A stretch of DNA of 64,000 nucleotides from positions 186,001-250,000 of the forward strand of contig CAYMPV010000001.1 of assembly GCA_964392305.1 (NCBI GenBank), written 5' to 3'. Below the pieces are notes generated by a model that was not told where the DNA came from, did no database searches, and worked only from the letters and a program-made list of their open reading frames with translations. The translations under genes and the position numbers were made by a program. Of this stretch, positions 9,355-18,420 are shown piece after piece; within the stretch, counting starts at the first letter, position 1; each line of letters opens with the position of its first letter. The stretch is from JACKIC01 sp964392305 (GTDB lineage Bacteria; Planctomycetota; UBA1135; UBA2386).

Positions 9355-10917
9355 TCACGCGCGTCGCCGCCGCAACACCTGCAGTTCGGGGGAACGCAGC
9401 AGCAGTTGGCAGGCGAAGTAGACCGCGATACCGATCCCGATCGGCGCGACGACGTTGCCGAGCGCGCGGGCGCCGAGTGACGCGTCGTCAGCCGCGAAGC
9501 GCACGAACGGCAGCGTCACGCACATCGCTGCGGTGGCGGCCGTGGCGCGCAGCCAGGCGCCGGCGGCGGGCACCGTTCCTGCGGCAGCGTGCTTGCGGAA
9601 CGCGCGCGCGAGCAGGATCGCGTTGGCCAACGACGACAGGCTGCTCGACAGCGCCAGGCCGGCCGTTCCCAGATCGGTGGTCAGCAGCAGCAACAGGTTG
9701 AGCGCAGCGTTGCCGATCACCAGGCGAACGGCGATGCGCGGCGGTGTGTGCATGTCGCCGACCGCGTAGAACGCGCGCGCATACAGTTGTGCGATGCCGA
9801 GGAACGGCAGGCCGGCGACCAGGAACCCGCTCGTCAACACCGTCGGTCGCACGTCTGCGGCGGTGAACTCGCCGCCTTCGAAGAGCGCGCGCACGACGTC
9901 TTCGCCGAGCACGATCAGCCCCATCGCCGCCGGCAACGTCACGAAGATCGTCGCTGCCGCGGCGCGGTCGAGCGTGCGCCGCAACGTCGTGCGATCATCG
10001 TCGGTGGCGTCCGTCGCCAGCCGCGGGAACACCGCCACGGCGACCGCCATCGCCGTCAGCGCGTGTGGGAACAACAGCAGGCGGTTGGCGAGGTACACGT
10101 AGGTGACCGCACCGGGTGCCACCAGGGCATAAGCCATCACCTGATCGAGCAAGCTGCTGATCTGGTTGAGCGACATGCCGAGCACGGTCGGGCCCATCGC
10201 CGCGAACACCGCGAACGCCGGCGTGTTGCGCCGCGGCAGACCCAGGCGCGGTCGCGGCAACGCGCCGATGCGCCACAGCGGCACCGCCACGAGCAGCAGC
10301 TGCGCCACGCCGCCGATCGACAAGCACACCGCGGCCCACGTCGCGATCTCGGTGTCGACGGTGATCCCCAGCGGTCCGGCCAGCAGCAGCGCCGCGATCC
10401 AGAACACGTTCAACACGATCGGCACCGCCGCCGGCAGCGCGAACGCGCCGAGCGTGTTCATCGCCCCCGACAACACCGCGGTGAGGCACACCGGCAGCGC
10501 ATATGGAAACAGCACCGCGTTGAGCAACAGCAACAGCCGCATCGCCTCGACGCCGCCCTTCTCGGGCGCGGGCAGCCATTCGGCGGGCAGCAGCAGGCTC
10601 GCCGCCGCGATCAACGCGCAGATCGGCAGCAGGATCGTGGTCACCGTGCCCAACACCTGACCGAGCAGCTCGTCGGCGACGGCGTGATCGCCGCGCTTCT
10701 TGGCTGCGGCGTAGGCCGGCACGAACGACGCCGACAAGGCGCCTTCACCGAGCAGGCGCCGCATCAGGTTGGGCAGTGTCCAGGCGAGCAGGAACGTGCC
10801 CTGCACCCAGCCGGCGCCGAGGGTCTGCGCCATGAGCCGGTCGCGGTAGAGCCCGAAAATGCGCGACAGCAGGGTGAACGCCGAGATCGAGCCGGCGGCA
10901 CGGAGCAGACGGCTCAT
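9355..10917 (-). CDS. murJ: Lipid II flippase MurJ
   Basis: The protein has 520 residues with about 14 hydrophobic segments. The N-terminus 'SRLLRAAGSISAFTLLSRIF' followed by 'GLYRDRLMAQTLG' and 'RRLLGEGALSASFVPAY' is the highly conserved start of MurJ/MviN, which flips the peptidoglycan precursor lipid II across the cytoplasmic membrane. The start ATG at 10917 was chosen because the longer frame upstream (to 11658) is antisense to the carboxypeptidase gene. The length is normal for the family. It is transcribed divergently from the M14 peptidase gene, with a 111-bp gap. Confidence 0.95.
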   Translation of the reverse strand: MSRLLRAAGSISAFTLLSRIFGLYRDRLMAQTLGAGWVQGTFLLAWTLPNLMRRLLGEGALSASFVPAYAAAKKRGDHAVADELLGQVLGTVTTILLPICALIAAASLLLPAEWLPAPEKGGVEAMRLLLLLNAVLFPYALPVCLTAVLSGAMNTLGAFALPAAVPIVLNVFWIAALLLAGPLGITVDTEIATWAAVCLSIGGVAQLLLVAVPLWRIGALPRPRLGLPRRNTPAFAVFAAMGPTVLGMSLNQISSLLDQVMAYALVAPGAVTYVYLANRLLLFPHALTAMAVAVAVFPRLATDATDDDRTTLRRTLDRAAAATIFVTLPAAMGLIVLGEDVVRALFEGGEFTAADVRPTVLTSGFLVAGLPFLGIAQLYARAFYAVGDMHTPPRIAVRLVIGNAALNLLLLLTTDLGTAGLALSSSLSSLANAILLARAFRKHAAAGTVPAAGAWLRATAATAAMCVTLPFVRFAADDASLGARALGNVVAPIGIGIAVYFACQLLLRSPELQVLRRRRA

Positions 10918-11028
10918 GCGATCATCCGAAAGCGGCAGGTCAAGGACAGCAGGGGCTGGGAGTGGGGACCGACAGGCGGAACAATGCCCGCTGCCCCTCG
11001 CCCCGCAAGCTTCGTCGCCGACTCCACC

Positions 11029-12855
11029 ATGCGCCTTCCCATCCATGCCGCCGCTGCGGCTCTGCTGACCACGGTTGCGTGGGCCCAGGCCGAGCCGCCC
11101 TCCTACCTCTACGCCCTCAAGAATCCGACGCCGGGACAACGCCTGCTGCTGCAGCAGCACTTCGACGTGCTCGGCACGTGCTGCGGCGGCGCGGCGGCGA
11201 CCACCGGCCCGCTCGAGATCGTGGTGCAGCAGCAAGAACTCGGCGCGTTCCTGTCGATCGCGCCGCGGGCACAACTCATCGACGTCAGCCGCCCGTATCG
11301 CGACATCGCCACCGAACGCGTGATCGCCAGCGGCGAGGACATGCCGGATCTCGCCTACTACGAAGTCGCCGAGATCGAGGCGGCGATCGACGCCGAAGTG
11401 GCGCTGCATCCTGGCCTGGCGCAGAAGGTCAACCTGAGCACGATGCCGGGCGGTGTGTTCACGCATCAGAACCGGTCGATCTTCGCGCTCAAGGTCAGCG
11501 ACAACGTCGCGGTCGACGAAGACGAACCCGCGATCGTGCTGGCCGCGCAGCACCACGCGCGCGAACTCAACTCGCCGGTGATGGTGATCGGCGCGATGCA
11601 GCGCGTGCTGGCCGCCTACGCCACCGACCCGGCGATCGCCGCGGTGATCGACGGCCACGAACTCTACTTCGTGCCGATGGTCAACCCCGACGGCGTCGAC
11701 TACGTCTGGAACAGCAACGCCAACTGGCGCAAGAACCGCCGCAACAACGGCGCCAACTTCGGCGTCGACCTCAACCGCAACTACCCGTTCCTGTGGGGTC
11801 TGTGCGGCGCGTCGACGAGCACCAGCTCCGACACCTACCGCGGCCCGTCACCGGGCAGCGAACCCGAGGTGCAGGTGATGCGCAACCTCGTGGCGCGGCT
11901 GCGCCCGGAGGTCTACCTCGACTTCCACAGCTCCGGTCAGCAGGTGCTGCGCATGTGGGCACCGTGCGCCACGGTCAACCAGACGATGATGACCTTCCAG
12001 CAGCGTTACGCCGACGACCTGCGGGGGCCGATGAGCTTCGGCACGCGCGACCCGTCGGCCTCGGGTGAAGCCCCCGAAGATCACTACTCGTCGGGCGGCA
12101 CGTTGTCCTTCCTGACCGAGATCGGCACGTCGTTCCAACCGGCCTACTCGATCACCGTCGCCGAAGAGGTGCGCGTCTGGCCCGGCATCCGGCAGGCGCT
12201 GACCACCTGGGCGCCGGCGCTGCGTGGACACGTGCACTCGAGCGTCGGCTTCACGCCGGTCGAGGCGACGATCACGTTCTCGCCGAACCTGCTCAATCAC
12301 GGCGAGGTGACCAAGAGCCGCCTGCGCGACGGTCGTTACGGCCTGTGGCTGCCGCTCGGCAACTGGAACGTCACCTTCGCGGCAACCGGTCACACCAGCA
12401 AGACGGTGCCCGTGCAGGTCACCGCCTACGACGCGCCCGTGGCGCTCGACGTCGTGCTCGAACCGGTCGGCTCGTCGGCGACCCTGGTCAAGAGCGGCAG
12501 TGGCCAGATCGGCACGCAGGTGACGTTCACCTACAGCAGCCCCGGCGCCGCGGGCAACACGGCGCTGTTCGGCTGGTCGCTGGGCACGTCGCCCGGCATC
12601 AACCTGGGCGGCCAGCGTGTGCTGCCGCTGAACGGCGACTTCCTGTTCGAAGCTGCGTGGTTCGGCAATCCGATCCTGACGCCGACCTGGGTCACCCTCG
12701 ACGCCAGCGCGCAGGCGCAGTCGGTGCTCAACCTGCCCAACGTGCCGTTGCTGGTCGGCCTGTCGACCTATGTGGCCGGCATCACCTTCGACCCCAGTTA
12801 CCACTACGGCATCCGCACCTGGAGTCAGCCGGTCGTCGTTACCCCGATCCCGTGA
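11029..12855 (+). CDS. Secreted zinc carboxypeptidase, family M14
   Basis: The protein has 608 residues. The start ATG 11029 gives a clean signal peptide (MRLPIHAAAAALLTTVAWAQA); an ATG at 10984 is a less likely alternative. The catalytic domain shows the zinc motif 'HHARE' (about residues 175-179), the third ligand in 'DFHSSG' (His about 300), substrate-binding 'DLNRNYPF' and the general base in 'FLTEIG' (Glu about 364). It is therefore expected to be active on peptides outside the cell. After the protease domain come a regulatory-like beta domain and a C-terminal domain of the type found on many planctomycete secreted proteins. The next gene starts inside its stop codon. Confidence 0.92.
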   Translation: MRLPIHAAAAALLTTVAWAQAEPPSYLYALKNPTPGQRLLLQQHFDVLGTCCGGAAATTGPLEIVVQQQELGAFLSIAPRAQLIDVSRPYRDIATERVIASGEDMPDLAYYEVAEIEAAIDAEVALHPGLAQKVNLSTMPGGVFTHQNRSIFALKVSDNVAVDEDEPAIVLAAQHHARELNSPVMVIGAMQRVLAAYATDPAIAAVIDGHELYFVPMVNPDGVDYVWNSNANWRKNRRNNGANFGVDLNRNYPFLWGLCGASTSTSSDTYRGPSPGSEPEVQVMRNLVARLRPEVYLDFHSSGQQVLRMWAPCATVNQTMMTFQQRYADDLRGPMSFGTRDPSASGEAPEDHYSSGGTLSFLTEIGTSFQPAYSITVAEEVRVWPGIRQALTTWAPALRGHVHSSVGFTPVEATITFSPNLLNHGEVTKSRLRDGRYGLWLPLGNWNVTFAATGHTSKTVPVQVTAYDAPVALDVVLEPVGSSATLVKSGSGQIGTQVTFTYSSPGAAGNTALFGWSLGTSPGINLGGQRVLPLNGDFLFEAAWFGNPILTPTWVTLDASAQAQSVLNLPNVPLLVGLSTYVAGITFDPSYHYGIRTWSQPVVVTPIP

Positions 12856-13481
12856 CGCGACGCATCTTCGTCGGTGACATCCAAGGCTGCCGCGATGCGC
12901 TCGAACGCCTGCTGCTGGCGGTGCAGTTCGAGCTGGGGCGCGACCGGCTGTTGCCGGTGGGCGACCTCGTCAACAAGGGCCCGGACTCGACCGGCACGCT
13001 CGACCTGCTGATGCAACTGCGTGCCGAACCGGTGCTCGGCAACCACGACTTGCACTGGCTGAAGAAGTGCAAGGGCCAGCCGGCGCTGCGTCGCGATTGG
13101 CTCGCCGGGCAACCCTTCGTGCGCATCTTCGACGACTTGATCATGGTGCACGCCGGGCTGCATCCGCGCTGGGACGAAGCGCACCTCACCAGGCTGTCCG
13201 CCGCCGATCGCAATTACGCCGTGAACGTGCGCTACTGCGATGCCGAGGGGCGTCAGCCCGAGAGTGACTGGCCGCCGCCGGGGCCGCCGTTCCGGCCCTG
13301 GGACGACTTCTATCGGGGCAGCAAGCGGGTCGTGTTCGGGCACTGGGCGCGACGCGGCCTGGTGCTGCGACCGCAGTGCGTCGGGCTCGACACCGGCTGT
13401 GTCTACGGCGGCAAGTTGTCCGCCTGGATCGCCGAAGAGGATCGCATCGTGCAGGTCGACGGTTGGGTGGGACGCGCCTGA
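12852..13481 (+). CDS. ApaH-like serine/threonine-type metallophosphatase
   Basis: The protein has 209 residues. The metallophosphatase signature appears in order: 'FVGDIQGC', 'PVGDLVNKGPDS', 'LGNHDLHWL' and, near the end, 'VVFGHWARRG'. This matches the symmetrical diadenosine tetraphosphatase (ApaH) branch, which cleaves Ap4A to two ADP. It is shorter than typical ApaH (about 270-280 residues), so the substrate could differ. GTG 12852 overlaps the stop of the M14 gene (GTGA), which indicates translational coupling despite unrelated functions. Confidence 0.85.
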   Translation: MTRRIFVGDIQGCRDALERLLLAVQFELGRDRLLPVGDLVNKGPDSTGTLDLLMQLRAEPVLGNHDLHWLKKCKGQPALRRDWLAGQPFVRIFDDLIMVHAGLHPRWDEAHLTRLSAADRNYAVNVRYCDAEGRQPESDWPPPGPPFRPWDDFYRGSKRVVFGHWARRGLVLRPQCVGLDTGCVYGGKLSAWIAEEDRIVQVDGWVGRA

Positions 13482-13550
13482 GGCGGGGTCCGGTTTGCAG
13501 CCCTCGTACCACCTTCACCGCGTCTTGCTGCGGGCCCCGATCGTGCTCGC

Positions 13551-14834
13551 GTGCAGCGCGAAACCCAGGTCAGGAGCCATGGTCACGTACGCGTCGCCGC
13601 CATGTCGGCGGCGGCGGCCTTCGGCGCCTACTTCGCCATGTACGGCTTTCGCAAGCCGTTCACTGCCGCGACCTGGTCGACGCCCGGGTGGTTCGGTGTC
13701 GACGGCAAGACCGTGCTCGTGGCCGCGCAGGTGATCGGCTACACGCTGTCGAAGTTCATCGGCATCCGCGTCGTCTCGTCCGTGACCGCGCCGCGCCGCG
13801 TGCCGATCCTGCTGCTGCTGATCGCGGCGGCCGAACTGGCGCTGCTGTCGTTGCCGCTCGTTCCAACGGTGCTGCAGCCCGTGTGCCTGTTCGCCAACGG
13901 CTTGCCGCTCGGCATGGTGTTCGGCCTGGTGATGGCGTTCCTCGAAGGTCGCCGCCTCACCGAAGCCGCGGCGGCCGGCCTGTGCGCGAGCTTCATCGTC
14001 GCCGACGGGTTCGCCAAGTCGGTCGGCAGCCAGTTGATCGACGTCGGCGTCGCCGAGGTCTGGATGCCCGCCGTGGCCGGCCTGTTGTTCGCGCCCCTGC
14101 TGCTGATCTGCGTGCGATTGCTGGCGCGCGTGCCACCGCCCGATGCCGCGGACATCGCTGCGCGCGCGCCGCGTTCGCCCATGACCAGGGAGGATCGCCG
14201 CGCCTTCCTGCAACGCCACGGTCCTGGCCTCGCCGGCATCGTTCTGGCGTACCTGGCCATCACCGTGTTGCGCAGCGTGCGTGCCGATTTCGCCCCCGAG
14301 CTGTGGCACTGCCTCGGCTACAGCGGCGCGCCGTCGTTGTTCACCTGGTCCGAACTGCTGGTCGCCGGGCTGGTGCTGGTCGGCAACGGCGCCGTGGTGC
14401 TGGTCCGCGACAATCACCGCGCGTTCCGTTGCGGCATGGGTGTCGGCATCGCCGGCCTCGTACTCTGCGTTGTGGTGACCGCATTGTCGGCTTCGCACCA
14501 ACTCGACGGCTTCGCGTTCATGGTGCTGGTCGGCCTGGGCCTCTACCTGCCCTATGTCGCTGTGCACACCACGCTGTTCGAACGCCTCGTCGCGCTGACT
14601 CGCGACCGCGGCAACCTGGGCTTCCTGCTCTACCTCGCCGACTCGTTCGGCTACCTGGGTTACGTCGTGGCGATGTTCGGGCGCGGCGCGCTCGCCGATG
14701 GCAACAGCGACCTGCTCGCCTTCTTCCGCGCCCTCGTCTACGTCGTCGCCTGTACCGCCACCGTCTGTCTGTTCGGTGCGCTGCTCTACTTCGGGCGGCG
14801 ATCGCGACGGCAGCCGGCGGCGATCCTCAGGTAG
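13551..14834 (+). CDS. DUF5690 family multi-pass membrane protein, phosphonate-cluster associated
   Basis: The protein has 427 residues from GTG 13551; an ATG at 13602, just before 'SAAAAFGAYFAMYGFRKPF', is an alternative start. It has about 12 hydrophobic helices in a layout like the major facilitator superfamily. The conserved start 'YFAMYGFRKPFTAA' is that of the DUF5690 family, which is recurrently encoded beside phosphonate-degradation genes. A transport role for a phosphonate such as 2-aminoethylphosphonate is inferred from that context and not shown. Its 3' end overlaps the convergent PhnZ-like gene by 49 bp. Confidence 0.8.
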   Translation: MQRETQVRSHGHVRVAAMSAAAAFGAYFAMYGFRKPFTAATWSTPGWFGVDGKTVLVAAQVIGYTLSKFIGIRVVSSVTAPRRVPILLLLIAAAELALLSLPLVPTVLQPVCLFANGLPLGMVFGLVMAFLEGRRLTEAAAAGLCASFIVADGFAKSVGSQLIDVGVAEVWMPAVAGLLFAPLLLICVRLLARVPPPDAADIAARAPRSPMTREDRRAFLQRHGPGLAGIVLAYLAITVLRSVRADFAPELWHCLGYSGAPSLFTWSELLVAGLVLVGNGAVVLVRDNHRAFRCGMGVGIAGLVLCVVVTALSASHQLDGFAFMVLVGLGLYLPYVAVHTTLFERLVALTRDRGNLGFLLYLADSFGYLGYVVAMFGRGALADGNSDLLAFFRALVYVVACTATVCLFGALLYFGRRSRRQPAAILR

Positions 14835-15361
14835 TGCGAGAGCGGTGGCGTCTTGGCGCCCGGTACCTTGGCGGCTTCGTCGATGCGCCGCAGTCGGATC
14901 GCCGCGCTCGCGAACGGCAGCCGCGCGAAGGTCGCTGCTTCGGACATCGTCATCGGTCCGCCCTGCAGGTTGAGCGTGTGCTGCGAAACGCGGGACAGCC
15001 GCGCGAGGTAGTCGGTGTCGACTGCGGCCAGGTAACGTTTGGCTTGCACGTGCAGCGCCACGGGCGCGACCACCTGATCGGTGAACCACGGCAGCAGGAA
15101 GTTGGTGGCCAGCGACTCATGGCCGTCGTCGTCGCCGCACGCGAGCGCCGCCGCCGCGTCCTCGTGCTGCAGGTGACCGATGTCGTGCAGCAGGCAGGCC
15201 GTGATCATCATCGGACTCTCGCCGTGGGTCTCGGCCAGCCGGGCGCTCTGCAACGCGTGTTGCAGTTGGTTCACCGCTTCGCCGTAGGCGAGGTCGCCGC
15301 GGCGCGCGAACAGGTCGTGGATCTCGGCGATCGGGTCGCGGGTGAGGCTCGTCTCGGTCAT
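14786..15361 (-). CDS. phnZ: PhnZ-like HD-domain oxygenase
   Basis: The protein has 191 residues. HD-domain ligands can be read in order: His in 'EAVNQLQHALQSARLAE', 'LLHDIGHL' (His-Asp), 'GHESLATNFL' and 'LHVQAKRYL'. This is the pattern of PhnZ, a diiron oxygenase that cleaves the C-P bond of 1-hydroxy-2-aminoethylphosphonate to glycine and phosphate. The usual partner PhnY (a 2-oxoglutarate oxygenase) is not in the window, so the substrate supply here is uncertain. It starts inside the stop codon of the upstream HAD hydrolase (ATGA). The 3' end overlaps the DUF5690 gene in antisense. Confidence 0.85.
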   Translation of the reverse strand: MTETSLTRDPIAEIHDLFARRGDLAYGEAVNQLQHALQSARLAETHGESPMMITACLLHDIGHLQHEDAAAALACGDDDGHESLATNFLLPWFTDQVVAPVALHVQAKRYLAAVDTDYLARLSRVSQHTLNLQGGPMTMSEAATFARLPFASAAIRLRRIDEAAKVPGAKTPPLSHYLRIAAGCRRDRRPK

Positions 15362-16035
15362 GAAGGTCGGGCGTAGGAGAGCAGGGTGGGCACGAGCCCT
15401 TCGAGGGTGTGCATCAGGTGCGTGTGCGGCGCCTTGGCGAGCTGCTCGATCGAGTGCGTGCCGTGACCGACGCCGACCACGAAGTGGCATCCCGCCGCGG
15501 TGCCGGCCTCCAGGTCCGAGGGCGTGTCGCCGGCAACTCCGACGCGGTCCGCGTCCTCGATGCCGACCTTGGCCATCGCGGCGAAGATCAGGTCCGGCGC
15601 CGGGCGGCCGTTCTCGACCTCGTCGGAGGCGACGCTCGGCAACTCGTGCCAGTCGAGCGAACGCAGCACCAGGTCCGCGGTGCTGCGGGAGAAGCCGGTG
15701 ACGAAACCGACGCGGATGCCGTGGTCGAGGAGCTTGTGGATCGACTCGACCGCTCCCTTGGTCGGCGACAGCGGCCGCGCCGCGACGCTCGCGGCGAACT
15801 CCTGCTCGAAGCGCTGCGCCATCTGCCCCGCGGCGGCGATCGGCAACGCGGCCTCGGCCAGCAAGGTCGCGAACACGCGCTCCTTGTGCCAGCCCATGTA
15901 GGTCTGCAGCTTGACTGGATCGAACGGCAGGTCGAAGGCCGCAGCGGTGCTCTCGAAGGCCCGCTGCACGCGGCGGTCGTCCACCACGGTCGTGCCCGCG
16001 AGGTCGAAGAGGAACAGGTCGATTGGCGGAATCAT
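15358..16035 (-). CDS. Phosphonatase-like HAD hydrolase
   Basis: The protein has 225 residues. HAD motif I is 'FLFDLAGTTV' with the nucleophile Asp and a Thr-Thr pair typical of the phosphonatase branch. 'FVTGFSRSTAD' is motif II, and 'VGVAGDTPSDLEAG' holds the acidic motif IV. The Lys in the 'MGWHKERV' cap segment resembles the position of the Schiff-base lysine region of phosphonoacetaldehyde hydrolase. It matches the phosphonatase-like subfamily that is syntenic with the FAD oxidase found here. It is coupled to the downstream PhnZ-like gene by an ATGA overlap. The likely substrate is phosphonoacetaldehyde or a relative (inference). Confidence 0.82.
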   Translation of the reverse strand: MIPPIDLFLFDLAGTTVVDDRRVQRAFESTAAAFDLPFDPVKLQTYMGWHKERVFATLLAEAALPIAAAGQMAQRFEQEFAASVAARPLSPTKGAVESIHKLLDHGIRVGFVTGFSRSTADLVLRSLDWHELPSVASDEVENGRPAPDLIFAAMAKVGIEDADRVGVAGDTPSDLEAGTAAGCHFVVGVGHGTHSIEQLAKAPHTHLMHTLEGLVPTLLSYARPS

Positions 16036-16136
16036 GGGTTTGACCGGCGAACAGCTCCGCCTGAAGCGAGATGTGCCAAGCGGCGCAGACGATGGCGTGG
16101 CGAATGCAGGACGTGATGAAGAGGAGTTGAAGATCG

Positions 16137-16156
16137 TCGTGGGCACCGACCCACGA
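16137..16156. promoter_or_regulatory. Candidate operator between divergent phosphonate genes
   Basis: A 7-bp perfect inverted repeat, TCGTGGG and CCCACGA separated by 6 bp, lies in the 163-bp gap between the divergent HAD hydrolase and FAD oxidoreductase genes. Its place suits a regulator site controlling both directions. No regulator gene is adjacent. Confidence 0.4.
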
Positions 16157-16198
16157 TCGCAGCGGCAAATCGGCCCGCCGCCGCGCAAACTGCTGCGC

Positions 16199-17368
16199 AT
16201 GGACCGGTCCCTGCACGATGGCGGTGATGTCGACCTGGTGGTCGTCGGCGGTGGTGTGCTCGGCCTGGCACACGCGTGCCTGGCCGCGCGCCGGGGGCAA
16301 CGGGTCGTGTTGCTCGAACGCGCCGCGTTTGCGCGGGGCGCGTCGGTGCGCAACTTCGGCATGGTCTGGCCCGTCGGGCAGCCGCGCGGCCTGCGCCGCG
16401 AAGTCGCCTTGCGCAGCCGCGAACTGTGGCTGCAGATGGCCAGCGCGGCCGCGTTTCGTTGCGAGACGACGGGCTCGTTGCACGCCGCCTACCACGCGGA
16501 CGAACTCGCGGTGCTCGAGCAGTTCGTCGCCGCCGAATCCGGCGTTGGATTCGAACTGCTCAGGCCGCACGCCGCCCGCGAACGTTGCCACGGCTTGCGC
16601 GGCGACGGCCTGCGCGGCGCGCTGTGGAGTCCGCACGAGTGCAACGTCGATGCCCCTGCCGCGATCGCGGCGCTGCATCGCTGGCTCGGCGCTCAGTCCG
16701 GCGGCGGGGTGTGCACAGGCACCGCGGTGGTCGCGATCGAAGACCGGACGGCGATCGCCGCCGATGGTCGTCGCTGGCGCGGCGAGCAGGTGCTGGTCTG
16801 TTCGGGCGACGACTTCGCGTCGCTCTTCCCGCAGCAGTTCGCCGTCGCGCCGCTGCGACGTTGCCGCCTGCAGATGCTCGCCACCGCGCCGCAACCGGGC
16901 GGTTGGCGCCTTGGGCCGATGCTCGCCGCGGGGCTGACCCTGCTGCACTACACGGGCTTTGCGGCCTGCCCGGGCCTGCCTGCGTTGCGCGCGCGGTTCG
17001 AAGCCGAACGGCCGCTGCACCTGCGCGACGGCATCCACGTGCTCGTGTCGCAGCGCGACGACGGCCGTCTGGTGATCGGCGACTCCCATGAGTACGGGCG
17101 CGAGTTCGCGCACGACGTCGATGTGGGTGTCGAGCACCGCATCCTCGACTACCTCGATACGTTCCTGCAGATGCCAGAGACCACGATCGAGCGACGCTGG
17201 ACCGGGACCTATGCGCAGCGCACCGATGGCGGGTTCGGCTGGGTTCACGAAGTGCGACCCGGAGTCCGGATCGTCACCGGCTTCGGCGGCGCGGGCATGA
17301 CGCTGAGCTTCGGCGTCGCCGAGCGGGTGCTCGACGGCAGCTTCGAGGTCGCCTTCGATGCCGGCTGA
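16199..17368 (+). CDS. FAD-dependent amine oxidoreductase of phosphonate clusters
   Basis: The protein has 389 residues. The N-terminal dinucleotide-binding motif 'DLVVVGGGVLGLAHACLA' ending in 'VVLLERA' and the C-terminal 'RIVTGFGGAGMTLSFGVAE' are those of DAO/glycine-oxidase-type flavoproteins. The overall form fits the TIGR03364 group, known to be syntenic with phosphonatase-like hydrolases. A role in oxidising an aminophosphonate to the aldehyde acted on by the HAD enzyme is inferred. The start ATG 16199 is chosen just ahead of the nucleotide-binding fold; upstream codons are not family-like. It is divergent from the HAD gene and ends 14 bp from the convergent next gene. Confidence 0.82.
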   Translation: MDRSLHDGGDVDLVVVGGGVLGLAHACLAARRGQRVVLLERAAFARGASVRNFGMVWPVGQPRGLRREVALRSRELWLQMASAAAFRCETTGSLHAAYHADELAVLEQFVAAESGVGFELLRPHAARERCHGLRGDGLRGALWSPHECNVDAPAAIAALHRWLGAQSGGGVCTGTAVVAIEDRTAIAADGRRWRGEQVLVCSGDDFASLFPQQFAVAPLRRCRLQMLATAPQPGGWRLGPMLAAGLTLLHYTGFAACPGLPALRARFEAERPLHLRDGIHVLVSQRDDGRLVIGDSHEYGREFAHDVDVGVEHRILDYLDTFLQMPETTIERRWTGTYAQRTDGGFGWVHEVRPGVRIVTGFGGAGMTLSFGVAERVLDGSFEVAFDAG

Positions 17369-17382
17369 TCGCCACGTCTCGC

Positions 17383-18381
17383 TCAGCTCAGGTGCCGCTG
17401 CACTTCTTCGCGCACGATCGGGATCAGCGCGTCGGCGAGCTGCTGGTTGGCGTAGGCCGCGAAACTGACGTTGGTCGTCGTGTCGAGCGGTGCGTCGAGC
17501 GGTTGTCCGAACGGATCGCACACCACGCATCCCGCTGCCTGCGCGATGCCGAGCGTGACCACGTCGTAAGGTCGACACGCGAGCGATGACGCATGGCCGA
17601 GCTTGCGATGCGCCAGCGGTCGCACGTCGAGCACGAAGCGATCGCGTCCGAGTGCCAGCTCCGCCAGTTGTCCACCCGAGCAGATGTATTGGTCGGTGTA
17701 GACCTCCGCCTTCTCCGGGTTCCAGCCGCCCAACGCGCTCCGCAGGATCGCTTCCTCGAGCCGCGCCAGCAGTTCCTTGCCGCCCTGGAAGAAGTTGCTC
17801 ACCGTCGCAAAGCCGTGCCGCAGCGTGGTCGCACGACTGGGCACCAGCGGCAGCGGCTGCGCCTTGCCGTCGCCCAGATCGTGGCGTTCGCCGTGCGCAC
17901 CGCCGCCCGCGACCGTCCACAACACGTCGCTGGTCGCCTGCCGCGTCGTCGGCAACTCGGTCATCACCGCGACTTCGATGTCGCGCAGTGTGGTGCCCGC
18001 CCCACGATCGGGCGCGATGCCCGCAAGGCACCAGGCCGACCGCTTGTCGAACATCAGCCCGCGCGTGCCATCGATCGGGTCGATCAGCAGTCTGAACGGC
18101 GGCCCACCCGATCCCGGTCTGCCGAACTGCAGTCCGCCCGCGTCGAGTCCTTCGGCGATCAGGACGAAGTGCTGCGTGCGCCCCCATTCCTGGCAGTGCT
18201 GCAGCAGGATCTCTTCGACGTGCGCGTCGATGTCGAAGATCGTGTCCCCGTCGTCGTCGCGCACCTGTCGCGAGAGCACCGCGATCTCCTGGTTACGCAT
18301 GTGCGTTCGCAAGGCGGTGCGCAGGTCGGCTTGCAGGACGCGCAGGCGCGTGAGCAGGGAGTCGTGATCGAGGGAAGGCAT
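17383..18381 (-). CDS. Inositol monophosphatase-family protein
   Basis: The protein has 332 residues. The metal-binding motif 'LLIDPIDGTRGLM' and the C-terminal 'RPYDVVTLGIAQAAGCVV' are the two hallmarks of the inositol monophosphatase / FBPase superfamily. The usual acidic motif before them is present as 'IAEGLD'. It is longer than classical IMPases (about 260-270), with an insert between the two motifs, so the substrate (inositol phosphate, PAP or another sugar phosphate) cannot be assigned. Its start is about 40 bp from the tRNA, in divergent orientation. Confidence 0.8.
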   Translation of the reverse strand: MPSLDHDSLLTRLRVLQADLRTALRTHMRNQEIAVLSRQVRDDDGDTIFDIDAHVEEILLQHCQEWGRTQHFVLIAEGLDAGGLQFGRPGSGGPPFRLLIDPIDGTRGLMFDKRSAWCLAGIAPDRGAGTTLRDIEVAVMTELPTTRQATSDVLWTVAGGGAHGERHDLGDGKAQPLPLVPSRATTLRHGFATVSNFFQGGKELLARLEEAILRSALGGWNPEKAEVYTDQYICSGGQLAELALGRDRFVLDVRPLAHRKLGHASSLACRPYDVVTLGIAQAAGCVVCDPFGQPLDAPLDTTTNVSFAAYANQQLADALIPIVREEVQRHLS

Positions 18382-18401
18382 GCGCTGCGGCGGCCGGATG
18401 G

Positions 18402-18407
18402 TATACC
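18402..18407 (+). promoter_or_regulatory. -10 box of the first tRNA(CAU)
   Basis: TATACC lies 13 bp before the tRNA start, and the same hexamer sits at nearly the same distance before the second tRNA copy. No good -35 hexamer is visible. Confidence 0.5.
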
Positions 18408-18420
18408 GTGCGGTCGAAAG

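Noticed and set aside
9344..9358. GTGAGC-CGT-GCTCAC hairpin at the murJ convergent junction, considered as a terminator
   Set aside because: The stem is only 6 bp with a 3-base loop, lies over both stop regions and has no T-run.
10918..11658. Upstream extension of the murJ frame
   Set aside because: It is antisense to the M14 peptidase and the MurJ family start is at 10917.
15362..18187. Very long minus-strand frame upstream of the PhnZ-like gene
   Set aside because: It covers three supported genes in other frames; only the last 191 codons (14786-15361) match a protein family.
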